From positions 23,117,351-23,181,350 of the forward strand of contig NC_135218.1 in assembly GCF_052324685.1 (NCBI RefSeq): a stretch of 64,000 bases of DNA, given 5' to 3'. The translations under genes and the position numbers were made by a program. How positions within the stretch are numbered: position 1 is the stretch's first letter; every line of letters begins with the position of its first letter. Source of the stretch: Brachyhypopomus gauderio. Lineage: Eukaryota > Chordata > Actinopteri > Gymnotiformes > Hypopomidae. Shown here piece by piece: positions 39,590 to 58,751 of the stretch. The notes below the pieces were generated by a model. The model was not told the DNA's origin. It was given only the letters and a program-made list of their open reading frames with translations, and did not search any database.

Positions 39590-40916
39590 CAGAGATGCTC
39601 ACAAGTCATTTTTTGCAAGTCCAAGTCAAGTTTCAAGTCTTTGTTCTCAAGTCCAAGTCAAGTCTCAAGTCTTTGTTCTCAAGTCCAAGTCAAGTCCCAA
39701 ATATTTGAGTGACACTGTAGTCGCAAATCACTGTATAGTTGTAATGGTCTGTTATGACACTTCTGATGTATAATAGCTTAAACTGGTAAATGAAGAAATA
39801 AAATTTTTAAAAGTGCGCACGCACACACAAATGTTTTCCAGATAAATTTTGTATCCGTATTTTTCTCCAAAAAGTATTTTTCTTACAAAACTGACATTTT
39901 TCTGGATACAATATTCGCTTCTTTCAGTAGAACATCTGCTATATTTTGTTTTAAAAGATAAAGGAGGGCTGTAAAATTAAAAAATCACATTTTTAACTAT
40001 ATATATGAAAGGTCTGCATATAAAGAAAATAGCAACCAAATTAGTGATTATAAAATAAAAATTAAAAACAGAATTCAAATTTTACAATAATAATAATTCT
40101 GACATAAAAGCCCTGCAGCAACAACTATTTGTCTCCTAATGAACTGGATCAAACACAATCTATTTGAACTTCAAGGTGTCTTTCAGTGTCCAAAACAAGG
40201 AAAATGTTTATGCAACTAACGCATTACATTTTTAAAAGATCAGGATTGACAGGGTACTTGCACTTAGCCTGGCTCGGTGAGGGCGCATTATGAGGCCTCC
40301 ATGACTGAACACCCTCTCTACTGGTGCACTGGTGGCAAGTCAATACCAATATTGCAATATTGCTAATAACCTTTCAGGCAGTGACTAACCTTTCCGGGTG
40401 GGTTTTCAGGTGGCGAATAAAATTAGATGTGGTGGAACCAGCGTCCTGTATTTTTATGCCACACACGCTGCAGTTTGCTGCTCTTCTATTTGCTACTTGT
40501 ACTTGTTTTGTACCCAAAACTTATTATGAATGGTGGAACAGAAGCGAGCATCCTCACCAGTGCCGCCATGATCGCGATGTTTTGCGGCGCGCGCAGCGCC
40601 AGGTTCGCGAGGTGTGCGGAGTCGCGCGCAACGGTCACTTGCGAAATACTTGACGCGTCGCGACCGGCGCGAGGGTCCGCGCGCCGAAAATGTTACGTCA
40701 GCGGGAAGTAAAAAGCATTCAGACAGGCGGAGAAAAGGTTGTCAAATGAAACGCAAAAGAACATAACAAATAAAAGATTGTTCACGAGTCTCAAATCACG
40801 AGTCCAAGTCGAGTCGCAAGTCTTTTGAATGCAAGTCTAAGTCGAGTCTGAAGTCACTGTATATGCGACTTAAGTGCGACTCGAGTCCGAGTCTCAAACT
40901 CGAGTCCCCATCTCTG
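39590..40916 (-). mobile_element. 1,327-bp hAT element, internally deleted, with exact 8-bp target duplication
   Basis: The terminal inverted repeats are CAGAGATG at the left and CATCTCTG at the right. GCATCAGG is duplicated exactly at 39582-39589 and 40917-40924. AAGTCCAAGTCAAG-type words repeat near both ends. On the minus strand a BED zinc finger piece and a hAT dimerisation piece remain (see 40261-40472). A CpG-rich repeat A core sits at about 40560-40700. Confidence 0.9.
40261..40472 (-). pseudogene. hAT transposase remnant: BED finger end joined to the C-terminal dimerisation motif
   Basis: Reading the minus strand, 40472-40395 gives CSVC...GSTTSNFIRHLKTHPE, the C-x2-C and H-x4-H halves of a BED finger. 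Then 40338-40261 gives LATSAPVERVFSHGGLIMRP followed by an R-x-R-L-like end, the hAT dimerisation signature. About 500 residues of catalytic domain that should lie between them are missing, so this is a deletion derivative that kept both ends. Confidence 0.82.
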
Positions 40917-41574
40917 GCATCAGGGAACATGGTTTTAAACAATGAGTCAATTCCTTCGTTGGATCTGTATGACTGGTGACTCTTAACTGTTTTTAGCGCC
41001 CATATTACCTAAGCCTTCAAAGTATTGGTAGAGCCGCATAGCCTACAGCGTGAATGCGACGTTGAGCAGAGCTCGACTGAATGGTTCTCTTGTTGGGCAA
41101 AACGTAGATATTGCAGGCTGCTGCTGACGAGCCTCGCTGGTATCTGTGACAGCTCTGAGCCACCAAGAATATGTCGGATCTTCCAATCATTTCTGGCTAA
41201 GTTTGCATTTCCCCATCTCTCCGAACAGACGTTAACGTACATACAGCCCGCATGAAATTATGATCCCGCCAGTCCAACAACTACCGGTGCTCGTTAAGCC
41301 CGAAATACTTGCGAGCAATATTTAAGTTCAACACACCGCTAACGGAATTATTCATCCCTAAATTTAGCTCCGCAAATTTAAGACATTGTGGTTGAAAATT
41401 TAAGACAAAATAAGACTTTTCAAGGCCTTATTTGACAAAAATGAAATTTAATACCATTTAAGACTTTTTAAGGACCCGCGGCCACCCTGCACTTAAGAGC
41501 TATATATACTGTATGTGTATATTACACACAGTGTCTATATATAGCTTTGAAATGTAATTCTTCTCTAATATATA

Positions 41575-42245
41575 CTATAGTGTCAGTAACGCGTTACTCA
41601 AATCTTACCACTTTTTTCAGTAACGAGTTACTATTTCCAGTCCAGTAATCAGATTAAAGTTACTGGCGTTACTATTTTTATTTTCCTTAGTAAATATATA
41701 TATATTTACTTTTTTCTTTGCTCAGTTACACTTTTGTGTCTGACCGTAGCGCTCGACTCCGCACGCTGAGCGCGAACCTGTGAGAGTGCGAGCGCGTTCA
41801 CGTCATTCTGTTCTGTTCCGTAACGATATGTGGTGTGTAAAGAAACACCCCTCAAAAACAGGGAAAGGAACATTTACATGACCAATTTTAATGTTGCTTT
41901 GTGTTCCAGGTTTGAAAAGTGCTGGAATTTTGGCTAACATGCTTGAACTTGTAATTGTATTTCGTTTCACAACAAATAGCTGTCTGACTGAATAGTTCGC
42001 TTGTATTACGTTTACAAATACATTTACAATAATACCGCGCAGCGACACAAACGTAATGTCAGGAGATACACTGTTACTGTTAAATATAAAGTGAGTATTG
42101 GGAAAGCTAATTTTGCTGCTGACTGCAACTACTAAAAGTAACTTGTACTCTAATGTAGTTACTTTTAAAATCAAGTTTTGTAACTAAGTTACTTTTAAAA
42201 TGAGTAATCAGTAATCGGATTACTTTTTCAAGGTAACTAAGCTAT
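41575..42245. repeat. AGTAACGCGTTACT-type MITE with an inserted repeat A copy (unit 1)
   Basis: The left part has CAGTAACGCGTTACTC and AGTAACGAGTTAC. The right part has AAAAGTAACTTG, TAACTAAGTTACTTTT and AATCGGATTACTTTTTCAAGG, giving an inverted-repeat-like arrangement. Repeat A (41735-42010) lies between. Such AGTAACGCGTTAC elements are common in fish genomes; the family name is not certain. It sits immediately upstream of the ola1 promoter. Confidence 0.55.
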
Positions 42246-42299
42246 ATATATATATATATAGCTATTTAAATATATAATTTTTTTTCTTCTTCAAAATAT

Positions 42300-42520
42300 T
42301 ATGTCCCATGACGAAACGCGCTGACGTCGTGCTGAACGTTCTGTCGTCATTCCCAGTTTTGACCAATGGGGAAAGCGGAATCTTTTCTTCTTCCGGTGTG
42401 CAATTTCTTTTGGTGCCGTCGCCTGGACTGCGAGGCGTGTGGTGCCCACAGCACAGTGAGATTCACACAGAACTGTCAGATATAGCGTTATTTCAAGGTG
42501 ATATAATCCTACACCTACAC
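42300..42520 (+). promoter_or_regulatory. ola1 promoter, copy 1
   Basis: Contains a CRE-like TGACGTC (42322-42328), a CCAAT box (42363-42367) and an ETS-like TTCCGG (42391-42396) beside a pyrimidine stretch, in a CpG-richer context about 0.7 kb upstream of the start codon. No TATA box is seen. A housekeeping-type promoter is inferred. It is fully inside the duplicated unit. Confidence 0.55.
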
Positions 42521-43066
42521 TTTAATCTGTATTTGGTTCTATATCCACACACATAAATGTTTAGATTTACATGAGCTGCTTCTGAACTACTATATTTTAA
42601 AAAGTGGCCGTCAGGCTAACGCGCTAGTTAGCTAGCAACCCAAGCGTAAATGAATGGGGATGTTAGCGAGCTAGCCTGCGTGCTGCTAACGTGCTAAGGT
42701 AGGTGCGTGTGTGGCGGTCTTGGTGTGGTGCCGTGTCAGAACCGAACCCCCTCGGACTGGGTTTGGCTCTGCCGCCGGGTTAAATTTAGCTCCCCGCGTG
42801 TGTTGGTCCGTGGCCGGTGCCCCCCCCCCCCCCCCCCCCCCGAGCTGACTGTCGTGCTATTTTGGGAGCGGGGCGGTCCAGCTGGTGCGGGGCGGGTCAG
42901 CCGGACCGGGTCACCGCGCTCGGACTGCAGGCGAACTGTGTGAACGTGTGTGTGATCTCACGTTTCCCGGTGGCTGTGTGCTGACACGGTTCCATCACGA
43001 CTCCAAAGAAGGTGCGAGGTGTGTGTGTGTGGTTGTGTAGTGAACGAGGTGTGATCTGTGTTTCAG

Positions 43067-46593
<3,527 letters not shown>

Positions 46594-47040
46594 CGAGCCT
46601 CGCTGGTATCTGTGACAGCTCTGAGCCACCAAGAATATGTCGGATCTTCCAATCATTTCTGGCTAAGTTTGCATTTCCCCATCTCTCCGAACAGACGTTA
46701 ACGTACATACAGCCCGCATGAAATTATGATCCCGCCAGTCCAACAACTACCGGTGCTCGTTAAGCCCGAAATACTTGCGAGCAATATTTAAGTTCAACAC
46801 ACCGCTAACGGAATTATTCATCCCTAAATTTAGCTCCGCAAATTTAAGACATTGTGGTTGAAAATTTAAGACAAAATAAGACTTTTCAAGGCCTTATTTG
46901 ACAAAAATGAAATTTAATACCATTTAAGACTTTTTAAGGACCCGCGGCCACCCTGCACTTAAGAGCTATATATACTGTATGTGTATATTACACACAGTGT
47001 CTATATATAGCTTTGAAATGTAATTCTTCTCTAATATATA

Positions 47041-47711
47041 CTATAGTGTCAGTAACGCGTTACTCAAATCTTACCACTTTTTTCAGTAACGAGTTACTAT
47101 TTCCAGTCCAGTAATCAGATTAAAGTTACTGGCGTTACTATTTTTATTTTCCTTAGTAAATATATATATATTTACTTTTTTCTTTGCTCAGTTACACTTT
47201 TGTGTCTGACCGTAGCGCTCGACTCCGCACGCTGAGCGCGAACCTGTGAGAGTGCGAGCGCGTTCACGTCATTCTGTTCTGTTCCGTAACGATATGTGGT
47301 GTGTAAAGAAACACCCCTCAAAAACAGGGAAAGGAACATTTACATGACCAATTTTAATGTTGCTTTGTGTTCCAGGTTTGAAAAGTGCTGGAATTTTGGC
47401 TAACATGCTTGAACTTGTAATTGTATTTCGTTTCACAACAAATAGCTGTCTGACTGAATAGTTCGCTTGTATTACGTTTACAAATACATTTACAATAATA
47501 CCGCGCAGCGACACAAACGTAATGTCAGGAGATACACTGTTACTGTTAAATATAAAGTGAGTATTGGGAAAGCTAATTTTGCTGCTGACTGCAACTACTA
47601 AAAGTAACTTGTACTCTAATGTAGTTACTTTTAAAATCAAGTTTTGTAACTAAGTTACTTTTAAAATGAGTAATCAGTAATCGGATTACTTTTTCAAGGT
47701 AACTAAGCTAT
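47041..47711. repeat. AGTAACGCGTTACT-type MITE with an inserted repeat A copy (unit 2)
   Basis: Copy of the 41575-42245 repeat at an offset of 5466, brought along by the tandem duplication; no difference was noticed. Confidence 0.55.
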
Positions 47712-47765
47712 ATATATATATATATAGCTATTTAAATATATAATTTTTTTTCTTCTTCAAAATAT

Positions 47766-47986
47766 TATGTCCCATGACGAAACGCGCTGACGTCGTGCTG
47801 AACGTTCTGTCGTCATTCCCAGTTTTGACCAATGGGGAAAGCGGAATCTTTTCTTCTTCCGGTGTGCAATTTCTTTTGGTGCCGTCGCCTGGACTGCGAG
47901 GCGTGTGGTGCCCACAGCACAGTGAGATTCACACAGAACTGTCAGATATAGCGTTATTTCAAGGTGATATAATCCTACACCTACAC
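47766..47986 (+). promoter_or_regulatory. ola1 promoter, copy 2
   Basis: Identical copy of 42300-42520 at offset 5466, with the same CRE-like, CCAAT and ETS-like words. It would drive the complete ola1 copy. Confidence 0.55.
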
Positions 47987-48526
47987 TTTAATCTGTATTT
48001 GGTTCTATATCCACACACATAAATGTTTAGATTTACATGAGCTGCTTCTGAACTACTATATTTTAAAAAGTGGCCGTCAGGCTAACGCGCTAGTTAGCTA
48101 GCAACCCAAGCGTAAATGAATGGGGATGTTAGCGAGCTAGCCTGCGTGCTGCTAACGTGCTAAGGTAGGTGCGTGTGTGGCGGTCTTGGTGTGGTGCCGT
48201 GTCAGAACCGAACCCCCTCGGACTGGGTTTGGCTCTGCCGCCGGGTTAAATTTAGCTCCCCGCGTGTGTTGGTCCGTGGCCGGTGCCCCCCCCCCCCCCC
48301 CGAGCTGACTGTCGTGCTATTTTGGGAGCGGGGCGGTCCAGCTGGTGCGGGGCGGGTCAGCCGGACCGGGTCACCGCGCTCGGACTGCAGGCGAACTGTG
48401 TGAACGTGTGTGTGATCTCACGTTTCCCGGTGGCTGTGTGCTGACACGGTTCCATCACGACTCCAAAGAAGGTGCGAGGTGTGTGTGTGTGGTTGTGTAG
48501 TGAACGAGGTGTGATCTGTGTTTCAG

Positions 48527-52608
<4,082 letters not shown>

Positions 52609-53940
52609 TGTCATCATCAAATGGACTATACCATGTGGGATTAGGGTGGGGTACAGGGATATTATTCTGCAGATATGAGGAATTACCTGTGAGCTTTATT
52701 TTTATTTTTCATTTTTGGCTTTGGGGTATTTAGCGTATTCACACTTCTTCTGTGCGGGCCCATTATTTGAGTCTTCAGAGTTGAGTTGTACGTTATACGA
52801 CTTGTCTTCTCACACTCAAATAGCGCATGCCATGCTGAAAGAGCAGATGCCCACAGCCAATAAATTTCTCCAGCTGAAATGGAAAATGTGTACCCGTGAA
52901 TCCCTGAAGGAAGGTGACAAGTTTCAGACTTTTGTTAAGGATACCATGTCAATGTAGTATGATTTTAGTGTTTGGGATTTTAGCAAGATTGAGATTATGA
53001 ATGCGATGAGATTATGAATGCCTGAATGTTTCAAAGTAAGTATGAGCCACTAAACACCACAGTGGTACACTAATGCTGGAATTATGTTTTTTTTTTTTCT
53101 AATTTGGTATTGTATAGCGATAACACTCAACTACTGCTGATGAAATACTGTCGTGGCATGTGCCTGCCACTAGAGGGAGACAACAGATTAGACTTCTACA
53201 CACTCCGACTGGATTCGATGACGAAATCTGTCAGTTTCGTGCATTTAAACCAACCCAGATGTGATTAATGACCATAACGAACAGCGCTCGCAAAAGAAAA
53301 GTGGTTATTGTACGTACGAGGAGGGGTGGACTAAAGAATTACTTCCATGTGCTTAATATTGAAACAAGATTCTTTCCCACTAAGAAATATCCGCACGCAA
53401 CTTCACTTTTATTGAACAAGTAAATACTCCAGTGTGTCCAAATTAAACCCTTGGTAAAAAATAAAAACAAATAAACGAAACGAGGGGCAAGTTTGGGGAT
53501 CTTTTAAGAGGTTACGATATTGTGCATGTATCCGGGTCTGCAGCTGTTTCCGCAAAGCTATTTTTGTTAACCTAAGTGGGTAAATCGACGTGCTTAGGGG
53601 AGCTTTGAAGGCTTTGTTTGCCACGCAGTGCACAGACGGCCCACATTTACTCTTCGGTACCAACGTAACTGCCCCGTAGCGATGTACCAACTAATTCTAT
53701 CAAACTTGTGTCGGTAAATATAACACTCCCCTCGTCAGTCTCGTTCTCAGCTCAACTTTAAAAGTGCGAATACAAATGACTCATTTATACGCTGGTGTAA
53801 ATGATGCGAGTTTGAAGGGCCTAAACTTGACATTTTGTTCCTCGGCTGTAATAATGGCGGCCGAAAATCGGCTCCTTGTCTTCTACGAACTTCCTGGCAC
53901 GCGAGAGCGATTCCAGCTCAAATTTTCTTACTATTCGGTA
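52609..53940 (+). other. ola1 3' untranslated region and ola1-sp3 spacer
   Basis: No coding exon is seen. AATAAA at 52859-52864 is a possible ola1 transcript end. The remainder to 53940 has only short frames without motifs, and includes a CTCF-like site at 53165-53179. Confidence 0.5.
53165..53179 (+). promoter_or_regulatory. CTCF-like motif between ola1 and sp3
   Basis: TGCCACTAGAGGGAG matches the core of the vertebrate CTCF consensus (CCA-C/G-C/T-AG-A/G-GGG) at most positions. It lies in the spacer between two co-oriented genes. A single motif by eye is weak support. Confidence 0.35.
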
Positions 53941-55160
53941 TCATCGCAGTGATCTCGGCGAACAACAAACAGGAAACGCTCGCGGCGTCGACGTGAAGGA
54001 CGAGCCGCGTAGCCACTCGTGAGCCGAGGGGTCGAATCACTTGGCCAATCAGCTCATAGAAGGAGGGCGGGACTTCCGCCGCGTGACGCAATCTTCACGC
54101 TGGAGCCCCGAAGCCCCACCTTTTGTGTTTCCCGCACCGTCAATCAAAATAGAAAAAAAAATCGACCCGAATCTCCGATCACAGCCCGCCTTTGATTAAA
54201 ACAATCATGTTTGGAGTTTAAATGAAAAGATAACCGTCCGATTTTTTTACCTATCACGCCATGACCGGTACGTAACACTTAACGCGATCGAAGCGCGACG
54301 CCGTCGGGTGAGTTTGGAGCGCCGTTAGCCGGCCAGCTAGCCAGCTAAAGTCTTTTTTTAATCTTTCTCAACAGCCATGCTAACGGCTAGGCGCGCTAGC
54401 CTCACTCCAACAAAGTAAACACGCGAGCAGCCGCCGCCGCGCGAGCGGGAAAAAAAAAGTGTCCTCGCGAGCGAGCGCGCGAGCCGCCGAGGTCGTTAAA
54501 AAGATATCGCGACCGCGGCCCGATATCGCCTCGCGCGCCTTCTTTGACGGATGGAAGTCGGTGAGAAATAAATTTTGTTTTCGCTCAGTTTCTCTCTCGC
54601 TGTGTCTTCCTCCCCCCCTCCTCCCCGAAAGCCCCAGGACGGCCAGCGAAGCGGCAGGAAATGGCTGCCTTGGACGTGGACGGCGGTCAGAGCGACTTCA
54701 TGCAGCCCGCCGGCGGCGCCTCGGAACAGGTAACGCCGCGGCTCGGCCCGCTCCGCCCGGTGCGTCGCGTCGCGTGTTTTGTTGGAAGTTCAAACGCGTT
54801 TGGGGGGTGAAACGTGTGTATGTGGTGCGGTCGGGGGGGGCAGAGAGAGTCCCAACACTTCCTGTGAGCCTCCGGTCTGTGCGGCCACCCACTTTCCTGC
54901 CCTCTAAACCCGCCCATTGTGGGTCGGACGGACTCGCCACCGTCGCCTCGCCCGCGCTACCTGCGCTCGTCCCGGGTCACCCCCCCACTATGGGAGGACC
55001 CCGCCGCGGGAGACGCCACCCCGCCTGCGGTGTCGGACGCCTCCCGCCTCGCTGAGGGGCGTCAGGACGGCTGTTCAACACGCCGCTGTGGTGTTTTACT
55101 TCCATCTCATCAAAAGTGGCAGTGGGTGTTTAGGAAACGCTGCTCGACTTTGTCGGTAGA
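53940..55160 (+). promoter_or_regulatory. CpG island and promoter of sp3
   Basis: Very CpG-dense sequence surrounding the first coding exon (CGCGAGCGAGCGCGCGAGCC near 54466). Elements upstream: CCAAT at 54045-54049, GGGCGG at 54065-54070 and a TGACGCAA word near 54084. GCTAGC/GCTAAC words lie around 54325-54400. No TATA box. Island promoters of this type are usual for Sp-family genes. Confidence 0.7.
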
Positions 55161-55659
55161 CACAACGGAGGGCGAGCAACGCTGAGTTTCACCCTGTCTT
55201 CAATACGCCGTGAAATGCAGCGAGTTTCTTTGACAGCAGTTTTCCTAAATAAAGATAATTTAATGTTTATTGTTGACGTATGATGAACAACATACACGAA
55301 CTCGTGTAAAGTAATAGTCGTTGTATAGGACAAATGGTTATTGTATTGGGTGAATAAAATATATTTGATGCTGGCACTACACTGAGCCTTAGCTGTAGCA
55401 ATAATTATATAAACATGAAAGTAATTTCATTTCTTTATCATTTTTTTCTTTCATTCCTTCTCCATATTGTGACATGAGAGTCTGGCAATTCATTTTTTTG
55501 TTATTTATTATAGACAAGAGTATGGAATATGTCCCTCATATTAGTAATGGTTCTCAATGGTCTGTTTTGTGTTCTGTTGTCTTGCACTTTCTCGCTGTGT
55601 GTTTTTGTTGCCAAATCTTGAAATACTTGTTGTGCCACTGTGCTAGAAACTGTTGTAGG

Positions 55660-55696
<37 letters not shown>

Positions 55697-57473
55697 GACG
55701 GCGTGAAGTGAACGGAGGTGTGTTGCTTCTGTTTTCTCCCTCAGCACACGACAGACTTCACGTCCATCCAGCTGACCGGCTCAGCGGACCGCTGGGAGGT
55801 ACTCACGCCGGTGTCCACGGTCAAAGAGGAGCCGGGAGTGTTGCATTTACCTAGCGGGGGACTGGTGGGCGCTAACGGGCAGTACGTGGTTCCTCTGCAG
55901 ACTGTGGCAGGGCAGACGCAGCCTGTTTTTGTCACGGCGGGCACGGACGGCAGCAGTGCCAACGGCGTCCAGTACCAGGTCATCCCTCAGCTGCAGGGCG
56001 CGGACGCGGCGTCGCTGGGCTACGCCACGCAGTCCTCCGACGCTGGCGCGCTGGGCACGGACATCACCATACTGCCGGACGGGAGCCAGGGCATCGCCAC
56101 GGCGGCTAACGCTAACGACCTCCACGGCCTGCTCGCGCACTCGGGACAAGTGCAGCAGATCCCCAGTGTGTCGCTGGCCGGGTCTGGGTTTGGCGGTCAG
56201 GGTCAGGTGGTGGCCAACGTCCCTGTGGGGCTGCCCGGCAACATCACGTTCGTGCCCATCAACAGCCTGAGCAGCGCCGACCTGGAGTCGCTGGGCCTGG
56301 CGGGCGCGCAGACGATCGCCACGGGAGTGACCGCCGACGGACAGCTCATCATGGCGGGGGAGGGGGCCACGGGCAAAACCGCCGACACGTCGTCGTCCGA
56401 CGCCAACGGCTACGCGCAGAGGGCGGCGTCCGCGCAGGCCACGTCGCTCCCGGAGACGATAGACGGCACGGGCGTGCTGACCCAGGCCACGGCCGTCTCG
56501 GCCGGCCAGCAGGACCCGTCTTTCGTGCAGTCCAACCACGGTGGCGAGCCCATGGTGCAGCTGTTGCCCGCGTCTGCGCAGGCGGACGGGACGGCGCAGG
56601 CACTGCAGAGCGTGCAGCTGCTCAACGCAGGCACCTTCATCATTCAGGCGCAGACGGTCTCGCCCTCCGGCCAGATCCAGTGGCAGACCTTCCAGGTGCA
56701 GGGCGTGCAGAACCTGCAGAACCTGCAGCTCCCCAGCTCAGGGGGGGCGGCGGCCGGGGGAGTGGCCTCCTCACAGATCACCTTGGCTCCCGTGCAAACG
56801 CTGTCGCTCGGACAGGCGGGCACCGCCCAAATGCCCAACCTGCACACGGTCACGGTCAACTCGCTCGCGCAGTACCATCACGACGAGAACACGGAGAGCC
56901 CCTCGGGTACACGCACACACACCCACACATACAACACGTACATACACACACACACACAGATGCACACGTGTTTAGGGAGTATGTAGGCTTACTATCATTG
57001 TGATGTTGTAATGAAGTGTCACTTTATATTAACATTTTATTAGGTTCACATGTGATCTGTTAAAAAAGATTGCTAGCATTCCTCTGTCCTTTAATTATTG
57101 TTCATCTGAATATTTAGAAACATGCAACAAATTAGTTTTTTTTTTTTTTGTAAGCTATGCAGTGTTTTTCTACACAGTGCTGAGAATATTTTCTAACTTT
57201 CTTAGATATCCAGATCAAAGAGGAGCCAGATTCAGACGACTGGCCGCTGAGTGGAGACTCCACCCTGAACACCAGCGACCTGTCGCACCTACGCGTGCGC
57301 ATGGTGGATGAGGAGGGGGAGGGCATGGGGCAGGAGGGCAAGAGGCTGCGTCGGGTGGCCTGCACCTGCCCCAACTGCAAAGAGGCGGGGGGCAGGTAAG
57401 ACTCGTCCACGGAGGAGCGCCACCTAGAGCCGTTCCAAGGTAAAATGTAGAGAAGTCACTGGATATGCAGACT

Positions 57474-57563
<90 letters not shown>

Positions 57564-58339
57564 TTGCACAGAGGGTCGAGTATGGGAAAGAAAAAGCAGC
57601 ACATTTGCCACATCCCAGGCTGTGGGAAGGTGTATGGGAAGACATCGCACCTGCGTGCCCACCTGCGCTGGCACTCGGGGGAGAGACCTTTCATCTGCTC
57701 CTGGAGCTACTGTGGCAAGAGGTTCACCCGTAGTGATGAGCTGCAGCGCCACCGCAGGACACACACAGGTACTGCACACACTCCCCGCGCTTCTGTCCCC
57801 TGAAGTTGACGTGAGCTTCTTCTTGTGTAAAAGGTGTTAAACTTTTCACGACCTTTTACAGATTTTACATGGGTTAATGCTCAAATTCAATGTACAACCA
57901 GATGAAGGCTTGGCAGTTTAAAACATTTATTCCTCCATATATGTTGTAGTAAATAGATTAACGTGCATATTTAAACATTATTGACATTATAACAGTTTGG
58001 GGGGCTAGCAAACACGTGTACAGAAGTGTTGGTTTTCTAATGATTCTCTTTTTTTCCTCAGGAGAGAAGAAGTTTGTGTGTCCAGAATGTTCGAAGCGTT
58101 TTATGCGTAGCGACCATTTGGCCAAACACATTAAAACTCACCTGCACAAAAAAGGGCTAAACTCTGCCGCTGCCGCGGGGCAGACGGAGGCCGCCGCCCC
58201 CTCAGACAGCATCATCACTGGGGGCGGGGCTACTCTCATCTTGACCAATCTGCAACAGGCTGGCACCCAAGACCTCCTCTCAAACTCCGACCTCCCACTC
58301 CAGCTGGTCACTGTGTCTGCCAATGAGGTCATGGAGTGA
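54661..58339 (+). CDS. sp3: Transcription factor Sp3
   Basis: Nuclear GC-box-binding factor, activator or repressor depending on isoform. Coding exons: 54661-54729, 55745-56906, 57206-57395, 57572-57768, 58062-58339. The sum is 1,896 nt, 631 residues; human long form is 781. Start [13 protein letters not shown] equals the internal start of mammalian Sp3. In-frame codons upstream (PAKRQE before the M) resemble the human long-form extension KPVKQEE, but no ATG precedes before a stop at 54562. Sp3-specific strings: [81 protein letters not shown] (the inhibitory IKEE motif, a SUMO site). Buttonhead box VACTCPNC, then three C2H2 fingers at 486-508, 516-538 and 546-566, ending [12 protein letters not shown]. 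The LALLAATCSKIG Sp box could not be found. Confidence 0.96.
57477..57559 (+). repeat. (TG)n microsatellite before the sp3 zinc-finger exon
   Basis: About 41 TG units ending 12 bases before the acceptor at 57570-57571 of the exon that carries zinc fingers 1 and 2. Confidence 0.95.
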
Positions 58340-58686
58340 CCAAAACCCCGCCCACTTTCACAGCTCGCTGGCTTTTCACTATCAATTTTTATATATATGA
58401 TAAATATATATATATATATATAAATATATATTTTAAAAAATGAATTATCCATTTATGTTCAGTAGCAGTCTTTTTGTACAAACAAGGCAAAAAATGACGT
58501 TTAATGTGGTTCCAGTCCTCTCAGACACACACACACACATACACACAGAAATGCCTTATTTTGTATCATATTCTGTAGTATATGATGCTGGAGTTGCATG
58601 TATTTTTACTTTCGCTGACTTCGTTGTTCAGGGGATGATAATGTGAGTGCGTGTGTGTGAGTGAAAGTTATGGTACAGGGAGATTG

Positions 58687-58751
<65 letters not shown>

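Larger units (their letters stand above)
36922..41489. mobile_element. Composite DNA-transposon island with CAGGGTG...CACCCTG ends
   Basis: The left end CAGGGTGTCTACAGG and right end CCGCGGCCACCCTG are inverted at the outermost bases. Both subterminal regions carry TTAAGACTTTTTAA-type words (36951-36975; 41395-41475). CACTTA stands on both outer sides (36916-36921 and 41490-41495), a possible 6-bp target duplication. Inside are a foldback palindrome, two hAT elements, a solo LTR and repeat A copies. The superfamily is unknown to me; a 6-bp duplication is not the usual hAT size. The right part (41045-41489) is repeated at 46511-46955 because the ola1 tandem duplication begins inside this element. 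Confidence 0.6.

Noticed and set aside
52715-52957. 80-codon frame behind ola1
   Set aside because: It lies in the 3' untranslated region with a poly(A) signal inside and shows no family resemblance.
54459-55055. 198-codon + strand frame in the sp3 CpG island
   Set aside because: Stops are rare in CpG islands; the frame is different from the conserved MAALDVD start and has no known domain.
55847-56539. 230-codon minus-strand frame rich in Arg and Gly
   Set aside because: Antisense of the GC-rich sp3 exon 2, whose sense frame encodes conserved Sp3 motifs.
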